DNA of 64,000 bases from contig JAVVER010000002.1 in assembly GCA_032251145.1 (NCBI GenBank), positions 1-64,000 on the forward strand, written 5' to 3'. Position 1 is the first letter of the stretch. The number at the start of each line of letters is the position of its first letter. Shown piece by piece: positions 16,204-24,734 of the stretch. The position numbers were made by a program, and so were the translations under genes. The notes under the pieces are model-generated. The model made no database searches, was not told the origin of the DNA, and worked only from the letters and a program-made list of their open reading frames with translations. This stretch comes from BRH-c54 sp032251145. Its GTDB lineage: Bacteria; Bacteroidota; Bacteroidia; Flavobacteriales_E; Vicingaceae.

Positions 16204-17205
16204 ATGAGTAAAATTACTGCCGCAATTACCGCTGTTAATGGCTATGTTCCCGATTATGTTTTAACAAACAAGGAATTAGAAACCATGATAGACACTTCTG
16301 ATGAATGGATTGTTTCTAGAACAGGGATTCAAGAAAGAAGGATATTAAAAGGCGAAGGTAAAGGTGCATCAGTAATGGCTGCAGAAGCAGTAAAAGGATT
16401 GTGTGAAAAAAGAGGGATTTCTCCAAAAGAAATAGATTTATTAATTTGCTGTACGGTTACTGCCGATCATATTTTTCCGGCTACAGCCAATATTATTACA
16501 GATAAAGTTGGAGCAACGAATGCTTTTGGCTTTGATATTAATGCTGCTTGTTCAGGGTTTCTTTACGGATTAACAACAGGTTCAAAATATGTTGAATCTG
16601 GTTCGCATAAAAAAGTAGTAGTTGTAGGAGTAGATAAAATGTCTGCTTTGGTAGATTATGAAGATAGAACTACTTGTATCATCTTTGGAGATGGTTGTGG
16701 AGCAGTATTGCTAGAGCCAAATGAAGAAGGTTTTGGTGTGAAAGATTCTATTCTAAGAAGTGATGGTTCAGGATTTCAACACCTACACCAAAAAGCAGGA
16801 GGTTCTGCTTATCCACCTACATTAGAAACAGTTAAAAACAAAGAACACCATATCCATCAAGAAGGACAGGCGGTATTTAAATTTGCTGTTACTAATATGG
16901 CAGATGTTTCCGCTGAAATTATGGAAAAAAATAACTTAACTAGCGATGATGTTGCTTGGTTAGTGCCACACCAGGCAAATAAAAGAATAATCGATGCCAC
17001 TGCTAGAAGAATGGGGTTAAGTGACGAAAAAGTGATGCTTAACATTCAGCGTTATGGAAATACTACTTCTGGTACAATACCTTTATGTTTATGGGAATGG
17101 GAAAATCAACTTAAAAAAGGAGATAATGTAATTTTATCTGCTTTTGGTGGTGGATTTACATGGGGAGCTATTTGGTTAAAATGGGCTTACGATACAAATA
17201 AATAA
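16204..17205 (+). CDS. fabH: 3-oxoacyl-ACP synthase III
   Basis: 333-residue enzyme that starts fatty acid synthesis by condensing an acyl-CoA with malonyl-ACP. The catalytic triad is visible: Cys116 (AACSGF), His256 (VPHQANKR) and Asn286 (GNTTSG). Length and motifs are those of FabH. It is followed after 21 bases by accB and then accC, so initiation and malonyl-CoA supply are transcribed together, a common Bacteroidota arrangement. Confidence 0.95.
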   Translation: MSKITAAITAVNGYVPDYVLTNKELETMIDTSDEWIVSRTGIQERRILKGEGKGASVMAAEAVKGLCEKRGISPKEIDLLICCTVTADHIFPATANIITDKVGATNAFGFDINAACSGFLYGLTTGSKYVESGSHKKVVVVGVDKMSALVDYEDRTTCIIFGDGCGAVLLEPNEEGFGVKDSILRSDGSGFQHLHQKAGGSAYPPTLETVKNKEHHIHQEGQAVFKFAVTNMADVSAEIMEKNNLTSDDVAWLVPHQANKRIIDATARRMGLSDEKVMLNIQRYGNTTSGTIPLCLWEWENQLKKGDNVILSAFGGGFTWGAIWLKWAYDTNK

Positions 17206-17226
17206 AATAACAAAAACAAATAAATT

Positions 17227-17736
17227 ATGAAGTCATCAGAAATTCAAGAACTAATAAAATTTGTTGCAAAATCGGGAGTTAGTGAGGTAGAAATTGAAAA
17301 CAAAGATTTTAAAATCACAATAAAAACTCCTCCTTATAAAAGAGGTAATCAGCCAACTGTTGAGGTAATCAGACAAGAAGTTGTTCAGCCACAACAGCAA
17401 CAACAAGCACAGCAAGCTCCTGTAGCTGTTTCTCAGGCTCAACCTCAAGCTGCACCTGCTGCTCCGGCAAAAGAAGAGCCAAGTGAAGATGCTAATTATG
17501 TTACTATCAAATCTCCAATGATTGGAACTTTTTATAGAAAACCTTCTCCAGACAAGCCTAACTATGTTAGTGTTGGTGATGAGGTGAAAAACGAAACAGT
17601 AGTTTGTGTTATCGAAGCAATGAAATTATTTAACGAAATTGAAGCTGAAGTTAGCGGAAAAATTGTTAAAATTTTAGTTGATGATGGTTCTCCTGTTGAG
17701 TATGACCAACCATTGTTTTTAGTAGATCCAAGTTAA
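17227..17736 (+). CDS. accB: Biotin carboxyl carrier protein of acetyl-CoA carboxylase
   Basis: 169 residues. The N-terminal region (KSSEIQELIKFVAKSGVSEVEIE) is the usual AccB start; a Gln/Ala/Pro-rich flexible linker spans about 57-88; the C-terminal biotinyl domain holds EAMKLF with the biotinylated lysine at about 133. The linker is rich in Gln, as in other Bacteroidota. Located between fabH and accC. Confidence 0.95.
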   Translation: MKSSEIQELIKFVAKSGVSEVEIENKDFKITIKTPPYKRGNQPTVEVIRQEVVQPQQQQQAQQAPVAVSQAQPQAAPAAPAKEEPSEDANYVTIKSPMIGTFYRKPSPDKPNYVSVGDEVKNETVVCVIEAMKLFNEIEAEVSGKIVKILVDDGSPVEYDQPLFLVDPS

Positions 17737-17818
17737 ATTAATATTTTGAACAAACCGTAATCTGTTAAGATAGATTCGTTTTCAAATTTTCAAATTGTTT
17801 AATTTCCAAATTTAAATT

Positions 17819-19159
17819 ATGTTTAAAAAAATATTAATTGCAAATAGAGGTGAAATAGCTTTACGTGTTATTAGAACTTGTAAAGAAATGGGAATTAGCA
17901 CGGTTGCTGTTTATTCTACTGCAGATAAAGATAGCTTGCATGTTAGGTTTGCAGACGAAGCTGTATGTATTGGACCGCCTCAAAGTTCGTTATCTTACCT
18001 TAATATACCTAATATAATTGCAGCAGCAGAAATTACAAATGCTGATGCTATTCATCCTGGATACGGATTTTTATCTGAAAATGCCAAATTCTCAAAAATT
18101 TGCCAAGAAAATGGAATAAAATTTATTGGAGCATCACCAGAAATGATTGATGCTATGGGGGATAAAGCTTCCGCAAAAACTACTATGATTAAAGCAGGAG
18201 TTCCTGTTGTACCTGGTTCTGAAGGATTATTAAAAGATTTAGCAGATGCAAAAGCTACAGCTAAAAAAATAAAATACCCTGTAATGATGAAAGCTACTGC
18301 AGGTGGTGGTGGTAAAGGTATGCGTGTTATCTGGAATGAAGAGGAAATGGAAGCTGCTTGGGATTCTGCCAGAAAAGAAGCTGCGGCTGCTTTTGGAAAT
18401 GATGGAATGTACATGGAGAAATTTATTGAAGAACCTCGTCACATTGAAATACAAATTGCAGGAGATGGTAAAAATGCGTGTCACCTTTCAGAAAGAGATT
18501 GTTCTATTCAAAGAAGACATCAAAAATTAGTAGAAGAAACTCCTTCGCCATTTATGACGGATAAGTTGAGAGAGAAAATGGGTGAGGCTGCTATAAAAGC
18601 TGCTTTAGCAGTTAAATACGAAGGTGTAGGTACTGTTGAGTTTTTAGTTGATAAAAACAGAGATTTTTATTTCATGGAAATGAATACGCGTATTCAGGTA
18701 GAACATACTATTACTGAAGAAGTAATTAACTTTGATTTAATTAAAGAACAAATAAAATTAGCTGCTGGAGATAAAATTTCTGGTAAAAACTACTATCCTC
18801 AACTTCATGCTATTCAATGTAGAATTAATGCAGAAGATCCTTTTAATGACTTTAGACCAAGTCCGGGTGTAATTACAAATTATCATTCGCCTGGCGGACA
18901 TGGAATTAGAATAGATACACATGCTTATGCAAGCTATGTTATTCCTCCTTATTACGATTCTATGATTGCTAAATTAATTACTGTAGCTCAAACTCGTGAA
19001 GAGGCAATAACAAAGATGCAACGAGCGTTAGATGAGTATATTATAGAAGGTGTGAAAACTACTATTCCTTTTCATCAGCAATTAATGCAAGATGAGAAGT
19101 TTAGAAAAGGAGATTTTACTACTAAGTTTATGGAGACTTTTAAATTAAAAGATATTTAA
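17819..19159 (+). CDS. accC: Biotin carboxylase of acetyl-CoA carboxylase
   Basis: 446-residue ATP-grasp enzyme that carboxylates the biotin of AccB. The N-terminal FKKILIANRGEIALRVIRTC, the glycine-rich ATP loop KATAGGGGKGMR (~160-171), the HIEIQ and RDCSIQRRHQK segments, and the NTRIQVEHTITEEV active-site region are complete. The 82-base gap after accB has only AT-rich, low-complexity words (AAATTTTCAAATTG type). Confidence 0.96.
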   Translation: MFKKILIANRGEIALRVIRTCKEMGISTVAVYSTADKDSLHVRFADEAVCIGPPQSSLSYLNIPNIIAAAEITNADAIHPGYGFLSENAKFSKICQENGIKFIGASPEMIDAMGDKASAKTTMIKAGVPVVPGSEGLLKDLADAKATAKKIKYPVMMKATAGGGGKGMRVIWNEEEMEAAWDSARKEAAAAFGNDGMYMEKFIEEPRHIEIQIAGDGKNACHLSERDCSIQRRHQKLVEETPSPFMTDKLREKMGEAAIKAALAVKYEGVGTVEFLVDKNRDFYFMEMNTRIQVEHTITEEVINFDLIKEQIKLAAGDKISGKNYYPQLHAIQCRINAEDPFNDFRPSPGVITNYHSPGGHGIRIDTHAYASYVIPPYYDSMIAKLITVAQTREEAITKMQRALDEYIIEGVKTTIPFHQQLMQDEKFRKGDFTTKFMETFKLKDI

Positions 19160-19203
19160 GCAAAACTTTTTTAATAAGTTCTTCAAAATAATAAGAATAA
19201 TAT

Positions 19204-19211
19204 TATATTTG
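19204..19211 (+). promoter_or_regulatory. -7 box before the universal stress protein gene
   Basis: TATATTTG, an exact TAnnTTTG match 33 bases before the ATG at 19244. The -33 position is weak. Confidence 0.55.
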
Positions 19212-19243
19212 TTCGGACTAATTTCAAAAAAAACTACAATTCT

Positions 19244-20083
19244 ATGGATAAAGAAATTTATAAAGTGCTTGTTCCTCACGATTTTACATCTGTTGCTGAT
19301 TGTGCAATCAGTCATGCTGCTCAAGTAGCAAAATCTTATAATGGAGATGTTTATCTTTTACATGTTGTTTCAAAACAAAAAGAAATTGAACCAACTCGTG
19401 AAAAATTAAAAGAAATTGCGTTAAAAGCTGAGAAGAAGTATGGTGTTAACATGCACGTAGTAGTTAGAATAGGAAGTATATTTGAAGATATTGGAGATGT
19501 TGCATCAGAAATTTCTGCCGGATATATTGTAATGGGAACGCATGGAGCAAGAGGAATGCAAAAAATATTGGGTAGTCATGCTATAAAAGTAATTTCGCAC
19601 TCTAAAGTGCCTTTTATTATTGTTCAAGAAAAAGAACCATCAGCAACAGATACTTACGATGATATTGTTGTACCTATCGATCATGCAGATATAACCAAAC
19701 AAAAATTAAAAATTGCAGCAAGCATTGCTAAGCATTTCAAAAGCAGAATTCACATTTTTGCTGATTCTGAATCTGATGAATTTTTGAAGAAAAAATTGAA
19801 TCAAGAATTAAGCTTTGCTAAAAAATATTTCGATGAGAAAAATTTACCTTACGAAATAGACAGAGCGGTAGAAGGAGAAGGAAACTTTAAAAAACAATTA
19901 GTAAGATATGCCGCTAAAATGGATGCAGATTTAATTGTTATTGTAAATACGCAAGAAGGAGCTTTATTACCTGATTTCTTTGGTAGCGATGAACAAGAAG
20001 TAATTGCCAACGATGCTGAAATTCCGGTTTTAATTACTAATCCAACACACGAATTTGTTGCGAGTAGTGTTTTTGGAACTTAA
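19244..20083 (+). CDS. Tandem universal stress protein
   Basis: 279 residues with two UspA-type domains. The first (1-~140) keeps the ATP-binding signature G-T-H-G-A-R-G-M-x9-G-S-x-A (about 97-113), so it probably binds nucleotide. The second half is a degenerate Usp domain ending IPVLITNP. Universal stress proteins help survival under starvation or respiratory stress; the target here is unknown. Monocistronic: own promoter and terminator. Confidence 0.9.
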   Translation: MDKEIYKVLVPHDFTSVADCAISHAAQVAKSYNGDVYLLHVVSKQKEIEPTREKLKEIALKAEKKYGVNMHVVVRIGSIFEDIGDVASEISAGYIVMGTHGARGMQKILGSHAIKVISHSKVPFIIVQEKEPSATDTYDDIVVPIDHADITKQKLKIAASIAKHFKSRIHIFADSESDEFLKKKLNQELSFAKKYFDEKNLPYEIDRAVEGEGNFKKQLVRYAAKMDADLIVIVNTQEGALLPDFFGSDEQEVIANDAEIPVLITNPTHEFVASSVFGT

Positions 20084-20105
20084 TTATTTCTAATTATAAC
20101 ATTTT

Positions 20106-20131
20106 AAAGCCCGATTTTTCGGGCTTTTTTT
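20106..20131 (+). terminator. Rho-independent terminator after the usp gene
   Basis: AAAGCCCGA (20106-20114) and TCGGGCTTT (20119-20127) form a perfect 9-bp stem with a TTTT loop, followed by more T. Confidence 0.92.
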
Positions 20132-20138
20132 ATATTTG
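20131..20138 (+). promoter_or_regulatory. -7 box directly before the Porin_10 gene
   Basis: TATATTTG is an exact TAnnTTTG match that begins on the last base of the terminator's T run. The predicted start of transcription is only about seven bases before the ATG at 20149, giving a nearly leaderless message. Confidence 0.6.
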
Positions 20139-20148
20139 TACTCTAATT

Positions 20149-21912
20149 ATGAGGCAATATCTTATTATTTTATATATTATTTTTACTTTTTGTTTCTCAT
20201 CTATAATAGTCGGGCAAAATAATGATACCCTGGTACTAAACAACGCTGTTTTCGATTCTATAATTCATTCTGAACATAATGATATTAATACATTGTTTTA
20301 CAAGCATACTAATGATGTACTAGTAAACAACCTTGGGGTTTTTCCTTCAACTTCATATTTCCCTACTTCTTATGGAATTATTAGCCATAGTTTAATACCT
20401 GAAAAACATTACGAAAAAATGATTGATATTGATGGAGTTAAACCTTTATCAAGGATTACTTATATTAATGCAAGTAGGAGAGAGCAGATTTTTTCGTTAA
20501 AACATCAAAATAATTTTGGAAAAGGTATTGAGTTTTTCGTAGATATAGATAAAATGAGTTCTCCAGGAGTTTATATAAATCAAGAAGTTAGCACTAGTAA
20601 TTTTAACTCTATGCTTAGGTATAAAAGTAAATCTGATAAGTATGCTGTTTCTTTTGCAGGTGAATATTTTCGTAAGAAACAACAAGAGAATGGAGGATTA
20701 GTAGATAGGGTTCAGTTTGAAGAAAATTTAGCGGAAGACCCATTGAGTATTGGTGTTAACTTATTTAATTCAAATTATCAGTTTACTAATTATACTTATA
20801 AACTTGCTCAACGAATAGATTTAATCTCTTTTAATCAACAACGGTTATACTTTTTTCTAAGTAACTCCTATGCTATCAATGAAAATTTATATAGCGATAA
20901 CGATGTGTTGTCGCCTATATTTAATACCATACGCTTAGATTCTATTACTTGGTTGGATTCCATTTCTTATCATACTATTGCTAATAAAGGAGGAATTGGC
21001 ATCCGAAATAAAAAATATGACTTTGGTGTTTTTACTGTACATGAATACAACACCTATTTTCAGACATCGGGATTGGATACTAATTATAACAATATTTTTT
21101 CAGGGGCTCAATTTACTTATAAGAATCAGCGTTTAAAGGTTGAGGCAGAAGGAAAGTATGGTGTGAGTGGATACAGACAAAATGATTTGTTGGTGATGGC
21201 TAATGCATCGTATTTAAGTAAGAAAGATATCTTGTTGAAGTTAAATTTATTTAGTCAGCAGGAAGAGGCTGATTTGAAATATGTAAATTTTAGTTCGAAT
21301 CATTTTTCTTGGCAAAATTATTCTTTAAAAAAACAGTTAGTTAATGGGGTTAATGCTAGTGTGAACTTTCAAAAGTATAGGTTAGAGTTATCAGCTAATT
21401 CGAGAATGATGGGTAACTATATTTATTTTGATGAACAGGTTAATTTGACACAGAGCAATAAACAAGATTTATTGAACACTTTTTCTTTAGCAAAGAACTA
21501 TAGCTTATATAAATTTCATTTTAGAACTGCAGTTATTTACCAAACAACTAGTGATAAATATTTATTTCCATTACCTGATTTTATTTGGAGGCAGTTGGTT
21601 TATTTTCAGACGAATGCTTTTAAGAAAGCGGTTAAATTACAAATAGGATTTAATGTTTCGTACAAAACAGGTTTTTATGGATATGCTTATATGCCTGAAA
21701 TTGCTCAATTTTATGTTCAAAAAGAGCAAAAAATTGGAGAATATCCTTATGTGGATGTATTTTTAAATATGCATGTTAAAAGAGCTCAGGTATTTTTAAA
21801 ATACGAGCATTTTAACGCAGGGTGGAATAGTTATGATTTTTATGCAACAGCCAATTACCCTGCTTTAGGAAGGTCTTTAAAGTTTGGAATTGTTTGGAAT
21901 TTGGTTGATTAG
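20149..21912 (+). CDS. Putative outer-membrane porin (Porin_10-like)
   Basis: 587 residues: signal peptide (LIILYIIFTFCFSSIIVGQ), a short N-terminal linker, then a long beta-barrel with aromatic-girdle strands and an aromatic-poor end reading SLKFGIVWNLVD. The RREQIFSLKHQNNFGKGIEFFVDI region and overall layout fit the Bacteroidota putative porin family. Substrate unknown. It is followed after 17 bases by another barrel gene, so the two are probably co-expressed. Confidence 0.75.
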   Translation: MRQYLIILYIIFTFCFSSIIVGQNNDTLVLNNAVFDSIIHSEHNDINTLFYKHTNDVLVNNLGVFPSTSYFPTSYGIISHSLIPEKHYEKMIDIDGVKPLSRITYINASRREQIFSLKHQNNFGKGIEFFVDIDKMSSPGVYINQEVSTSNFNSMLRYKSKSDKYAVSFAGEYFRKKQQENGGLVDRVQFEENLAEDPLSIGVNLFNSNYQFTNYTYKLAQRIDLISFNQQRLYFFLSNSYAINENLYSDNDVLSPIFNTIRLDSITWLDSISYHTIANKGGIGIRNKKYDFGVFTVHEYNTYFQTSGLDTNYNNIFSGAQFTYKNQRLKVEAEGKYGVSGYRQNDLLVMANASYLSKKDILLKLNLFSQQEEADLKYVNFSSNHFSWQNYSLKKQLVNGVNASVNFQKYRLELSANSRMMGNYIYFDEQVNLTQSNKQDLLNTFSLAKNYSLYKFHFRTAVIYQTTSDKYLFPLPDFIWRQLVYFQTNAFKKAVKLQIGFNVSYKTGFYGYAYMPEIAQFYVQKEQKIGEYPYVDVFLNMHVKRAQVFLKYEHFNAGWNSYDFYATANYPALGRSLKFGIVWNLVD

Positions 21913-21929
21913 TTGTTTATATAATTAAA

Positions 21930-22880
21930 ATGATATCTAAGCAATTTATTCTTTTTCTATTTTTTTCTTTTTTAACAATAACACCTATTGTTGCACAATC
22001 GTTTAGTGTAAACAATCTTTTTAATGCCGGAGCTACTCTTGGTGTTGATCATCCTACTCTAGGAGCAATAGATGATTCTACAGATTTTCAGATGACAAAA
22101 TACAAGTTTCAGTTTGTGAAACCTTTGAGGACTAAGCTTGGTGTAGCATTAAAAGATTTTAATATAAAGAAAGCTGACGCTAAAGCTAGTCAGATTTTTT
22201 TAGCAACAAAGTTTAGTGTAGCTCAACCTTCCATTACAAATGCACAATTAGATAATATTTATAAAGGAGAGATTGAATTTACAGCTATAACAGCAAGTAT
22301 GAGAAATGGCATTTGGGTGTATGCTGCCAATTTTTATGCTGAAGAAAGTAATGCTTCTCTCAACCAAAGTTTTACACCAAATTTTAGGGCTTATACCGCT
22401 TATATTAATATTAAAAACTTAAAGATGGTGCATTTTTATGGTGCTACGGTGGTAATTAACCAAGGAAAGATTGTTCCTTTACCTTTGGTAGGTTTTAGAG
22501 TTAAGTTCAATGCAAGGACAAAATTGGAGTTCATTGTTCCTGTACATCTTAAATTGAACTATGCTTTAAACAGAAAAGTTAATTTTGATTTAGCAGGATA
22601 TTTTAGTGGTATTAATGCTGTAAGTAGAGAAGGTTCTGTTTTACAAAATGACGACAATACGGTTAATTTAAGAGAGTTGAAAACCTATTTGGCAGTAAAT
22701 ACTACGGTTGGGAAACACTACAAGCTTAAAATGGAAGCAGGTTATGCTTTTTTACGAAAGCTACATGGAATTAATACTGATTTTAAACAAGATGTTGCTT
22801 CTGCTCCTTATATTAGCTTTTCTTTAAATTATAATTTCGGACATTCTGTTTTTGGAAGTTTTATTAATGGGGTGCAGTAA
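21930..22880 (+). CDS. Outer-membrane beta-barrel protein (DUF6268-like)
   Basis: 316 residues with a signal peptide (QFILFLFFSFLTITPIVAQ) and a barrel of alternating polar and hydrophobic strands ending SFSLNYNFGHSVFGSFINGVQ. The layout resembles the DUF6268 group of outer-membrane proteins, but the assignment is from pattern only. Probably in one transcript with the Porin_10-like gene. Confidence 0.6.
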   Translation: MISKQFILFLFFSFLTITPIVAQSFSVNNLFNAGATLGVDHPTLGAIDDSTDFQMTKYKFQFVKPLRTKLGVALKDFNIKKADAKASQIFLATKFSVAQPSITNAQLDNIYKGEIEFTAITASMRNGIWVYAANFYAEESNASLNQSFTPNFRAYTAYINIKNLKMVHFYGATVVINQGKIVPLPLVGFRVKFNARTKLEFIVPVHLKLNYALNRKVNFDLAGYFSGINAVSREGSVLQNDDNTVNLRELKTYLAVNTTVGKHYKLKMEAGYAFLRKLHGINTDFKQDVASAPYISFSLNYNFGHSVFGSFINGVQ

Positions 22881-22883
22881 TAG

Positions 22884-22924
22884 GATTTGAGATTGGAGAT
22901 TAGAGATTAGAAATTGGAGATTGC
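22884..22924. repeat. Dispersed intergenic repeat (AATTGGAGATTAGAAATT type), copy 3
   Basis: GATTTGAGATTGGAGATTAG-type words repeated in the gap between the barrel gene and the next gene, in the same orientation as the copy at 899-930. Confidence 0.6.
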
Positions 22925-22983
22925 TGAACATTTTGTTTTTGCGTATAAAATAGCTTTCTTTGTAGGGAATTAACTTTATTAGC

Positions 22984-23496
22984 ATGATGAAATACACTTT
23001 TCTTTTACTTTCTGTGGCTATTGTATTAAATTGCTTTTCTCAGGCGGAAGATGAAAATTTTTATTTAAACGATAGTAAAATAACCTGGCAAAAGGCTTAT
23101 ACTACTAAAAAAACACAAGAAGAAGTTTTTGCTTATTTTGAAAAATCGAAGAGGTTTGATTTTTTTAAGATAGAAAACAATCAAATTTTTGCGAAACTAA
23201 AACCTCATGCTACTGACCCTAAAAAGACAGGTGTTGCAGCAGTCCCGGCAATAGTAAATAAAAATGACTTTAAAGGAATGGTGGTTATCCAATACAGAGC
23301 TAAAGAAAAAGATTATTTGGTTACCATGACAGATATGTTACTTGTGGGTAGAGGTGACTTTTTTAAGAAAAATGAAGAACAAACTTTTGAAGACCACTAC
23401 TTAAGAAAAGATGTGAGTGAATACCGTCCTTATTTTGTGAAACAAGTAAAATCGGTTTATAACACTACTTTTTCTACTATTTTTAAGATGAAGTAA
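22984..23496 (+). CDS. Secreted protein of unknown function
   Basis: 170 residues with a signal peptide (FLLLSVAIVLNCFSQA). The mature chain alternates helix and strand (KKTQEEVFAYFEKSKRFDFF, GMVVIQYRAKEKDYLVTMTDMLLVG), loosely resembling the DUF4468 layout seen in Bacteroidota. No catalytic motif is seen and I do not recognise the family with certainty. Neighbouring envelope genes suggest a periplasmic role. Confidence 0.6.
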   Translation: MMKYTFLLLSVAIVLNCFSQAEDENFYLNDSKITWQKAYTTKKTQEEVFAYFEKSKRFDFFKIENNQIFAKLKPHATDPKKTGVAAVPAIVNKNDFKGMVVIQYRAKEKDYLVTMTDMLLVGRGDFFKKNEEQTFEDHYLRKDVSEYRPYFVKQVKSVYNTTFSTIFKMK

Positions 23497-23632
23497 TTTA
23501 TTTATTACTTTATCACAAGCGTGGATGCTTGCCTTTATTTTGTAATCAAAAATAATTTATTATTTTTTCCAAAGGAGAAATAGAGGTAAACTTAGACGCA
23601 TTTTGATTTTAACGCTAATTAAATTGCTGAAA

Positions 23633-24433
23633 ATGATTAGATATAGCTTCTTTTTATCATTGCTTCTTAGTTGTCTTCAATTTTCTGCACAAGAAAAAGG
23701 AAAAGTAGATGAACCAACACCAATTTATACTCCAAAAGAATTACCACTTATAAGAAGTGCTGATGTAATGTGGCACAGAAGATTGTGGAGAGAAATTGAT
23801 TTGACCGAAAAAACCAATCAACACTTGTATTTTTATAAACACAATCCCAAACCTAACCTTTGCTTGTTTGATTTAATTTATCAGCATGTTTTAAATGGAA
23901 GTTTAAAAGCATATAGCACTAAAGATGACAAATTTACTACAGAATTAAATATTGATTCCCTCCCTACTTTACTAGCAGATAGCATTTATATTAATGATAC
24001 TACAGAAAATAAAATCAAACAATTTGTACCAGTAGTAAGTAAAGATGTAGTAAAATTTTGGCTTAAAGAAGATTGGATTTATGATAGTAAATATTCCAAA
24101 ATTGAAGTTAGGATTATAGGTATTTGTCCAGTTAGAATTAAAAAAGATGAGTATGGACAAGTAGTAGGTTATCAGCAATTATTTTGGATTTATTTTCCTC
24201 AACTAAGGTATATGCTGGCAAATCATGAAGCTTTTAAAAAAGAAAGTGAAGATTCCCCTAGAATTTCTTTTGATGATGTATTCTTAGAACGTAAGTTTAG
24301 TAGTATCATCATTAATGAAAACGACAAAAAAGATTTACATCTAAAAGAAAATTTGAATGAGTTAGATACAAAGTTAGAAAGCGAACGAAGCAAAATATAC
24401 CATTACGAACCTTCCTTAAATCTTTGGAAATAG
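23633..24433 (+). CDS. GldN/PorN-type gliding motility / T9SS protein, orphan paralogue
   Basis: About 266 residues from the ATG at 23633 (an upstream TTG would add ten residues with no benefit to the signal peptide SFFLSLLLSCLQFSAQ). The core DVMWHRRLWREIDLTEKTN, VKFWLKEDWIYD and the VGYQQLFWIYFPQLRYML region match GldN. GldN forms a periplasmic ring with lipoprotein GldK in the type IX secretion motor. The usual gldKLM partners are not next to it, so this may be a second copy comparable to GldO, or a gene separated from its operon. Confidence 0.85.
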   Translation: MIRYSFFLSLLLSCLQFSAQEKGKVDEPTPIYTPKELPLIRSADVMWHRRLWREIDLTEKTNQHLYFYKHNPKPNLCLFDLIYQHVLNGSLKAYSTKDDKFTTELNIDSLPTLLADSIYINDTTENKIKQFVPVVSKDVVKFWLKEDWIYDSKYSKIEVRIIGICPVRIKKDEYGQVVGYQQLFWIYFPQLRYMLANHEAFKKESEDSPRISFDDVFLERKFSSIIINENDKKDLHLKENLNELDTKLESERSKIYHYEPSLNLWK

Positions 24434-24488
24434 TTTTAGCTATTTCTCCCCAAAAATCATTATCTTCGCATGGAATAAGTCCATTGTC

Positions 24489-24713
24489 ATGATAAAAAAA
24501 ATTAAAGCCTATTTTGAGGAAAAAGCCTTTGGAGTATGTGCTTGGTGGGGCGAAAAGCTTCAACTAAGAACTTCCAAAATAAGAATGTTTTTTATTTATA
24601 TCTCTTTCTTAACTTTGGGGTCTCCACTGATTATTTATCTTATCATGGCTTTTATTCTAGAACATAAAGACTATTTTAAGTTCAAAAAAAGAAGATCGGT
24701 GTGGGACTTGTAA
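24489..24713 (+). CDS. PspC-domain membrane protein
   Basis: 74 residues: a short basic N-terminus, the GVCAWWGEKLQLRTSKIRMFFI segment characteristic of PspC, one membrane segment (SFLTLGSPLIIYLIMAFIL), and a basic cytoplasmic tail. PspC proteins act in phage-shock type envelope-stress responses; no pspA is adjacent. Lies 21 bases before the antiporter gene and may be transcribed with it. Confidence 0.85.
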   Translation: MIKKIKAYFEEKAFGVCAWWGEKLQLRTSKIRMFFIYISFLTLGSPLIIYLIMAFILEHKDYFKFKKRRSVWDL

Positions 24714-24734
24714 AAACCTAACTCAAAAAACTAT

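Noticed and set aside
18052..18414. A 120-codon open frame antisense to accC
   Set aside because: accC is complete and well conserved on the plus strand; the antisense frame has no promoter or recognisable protein features and is explained by AT-rich codon structure.
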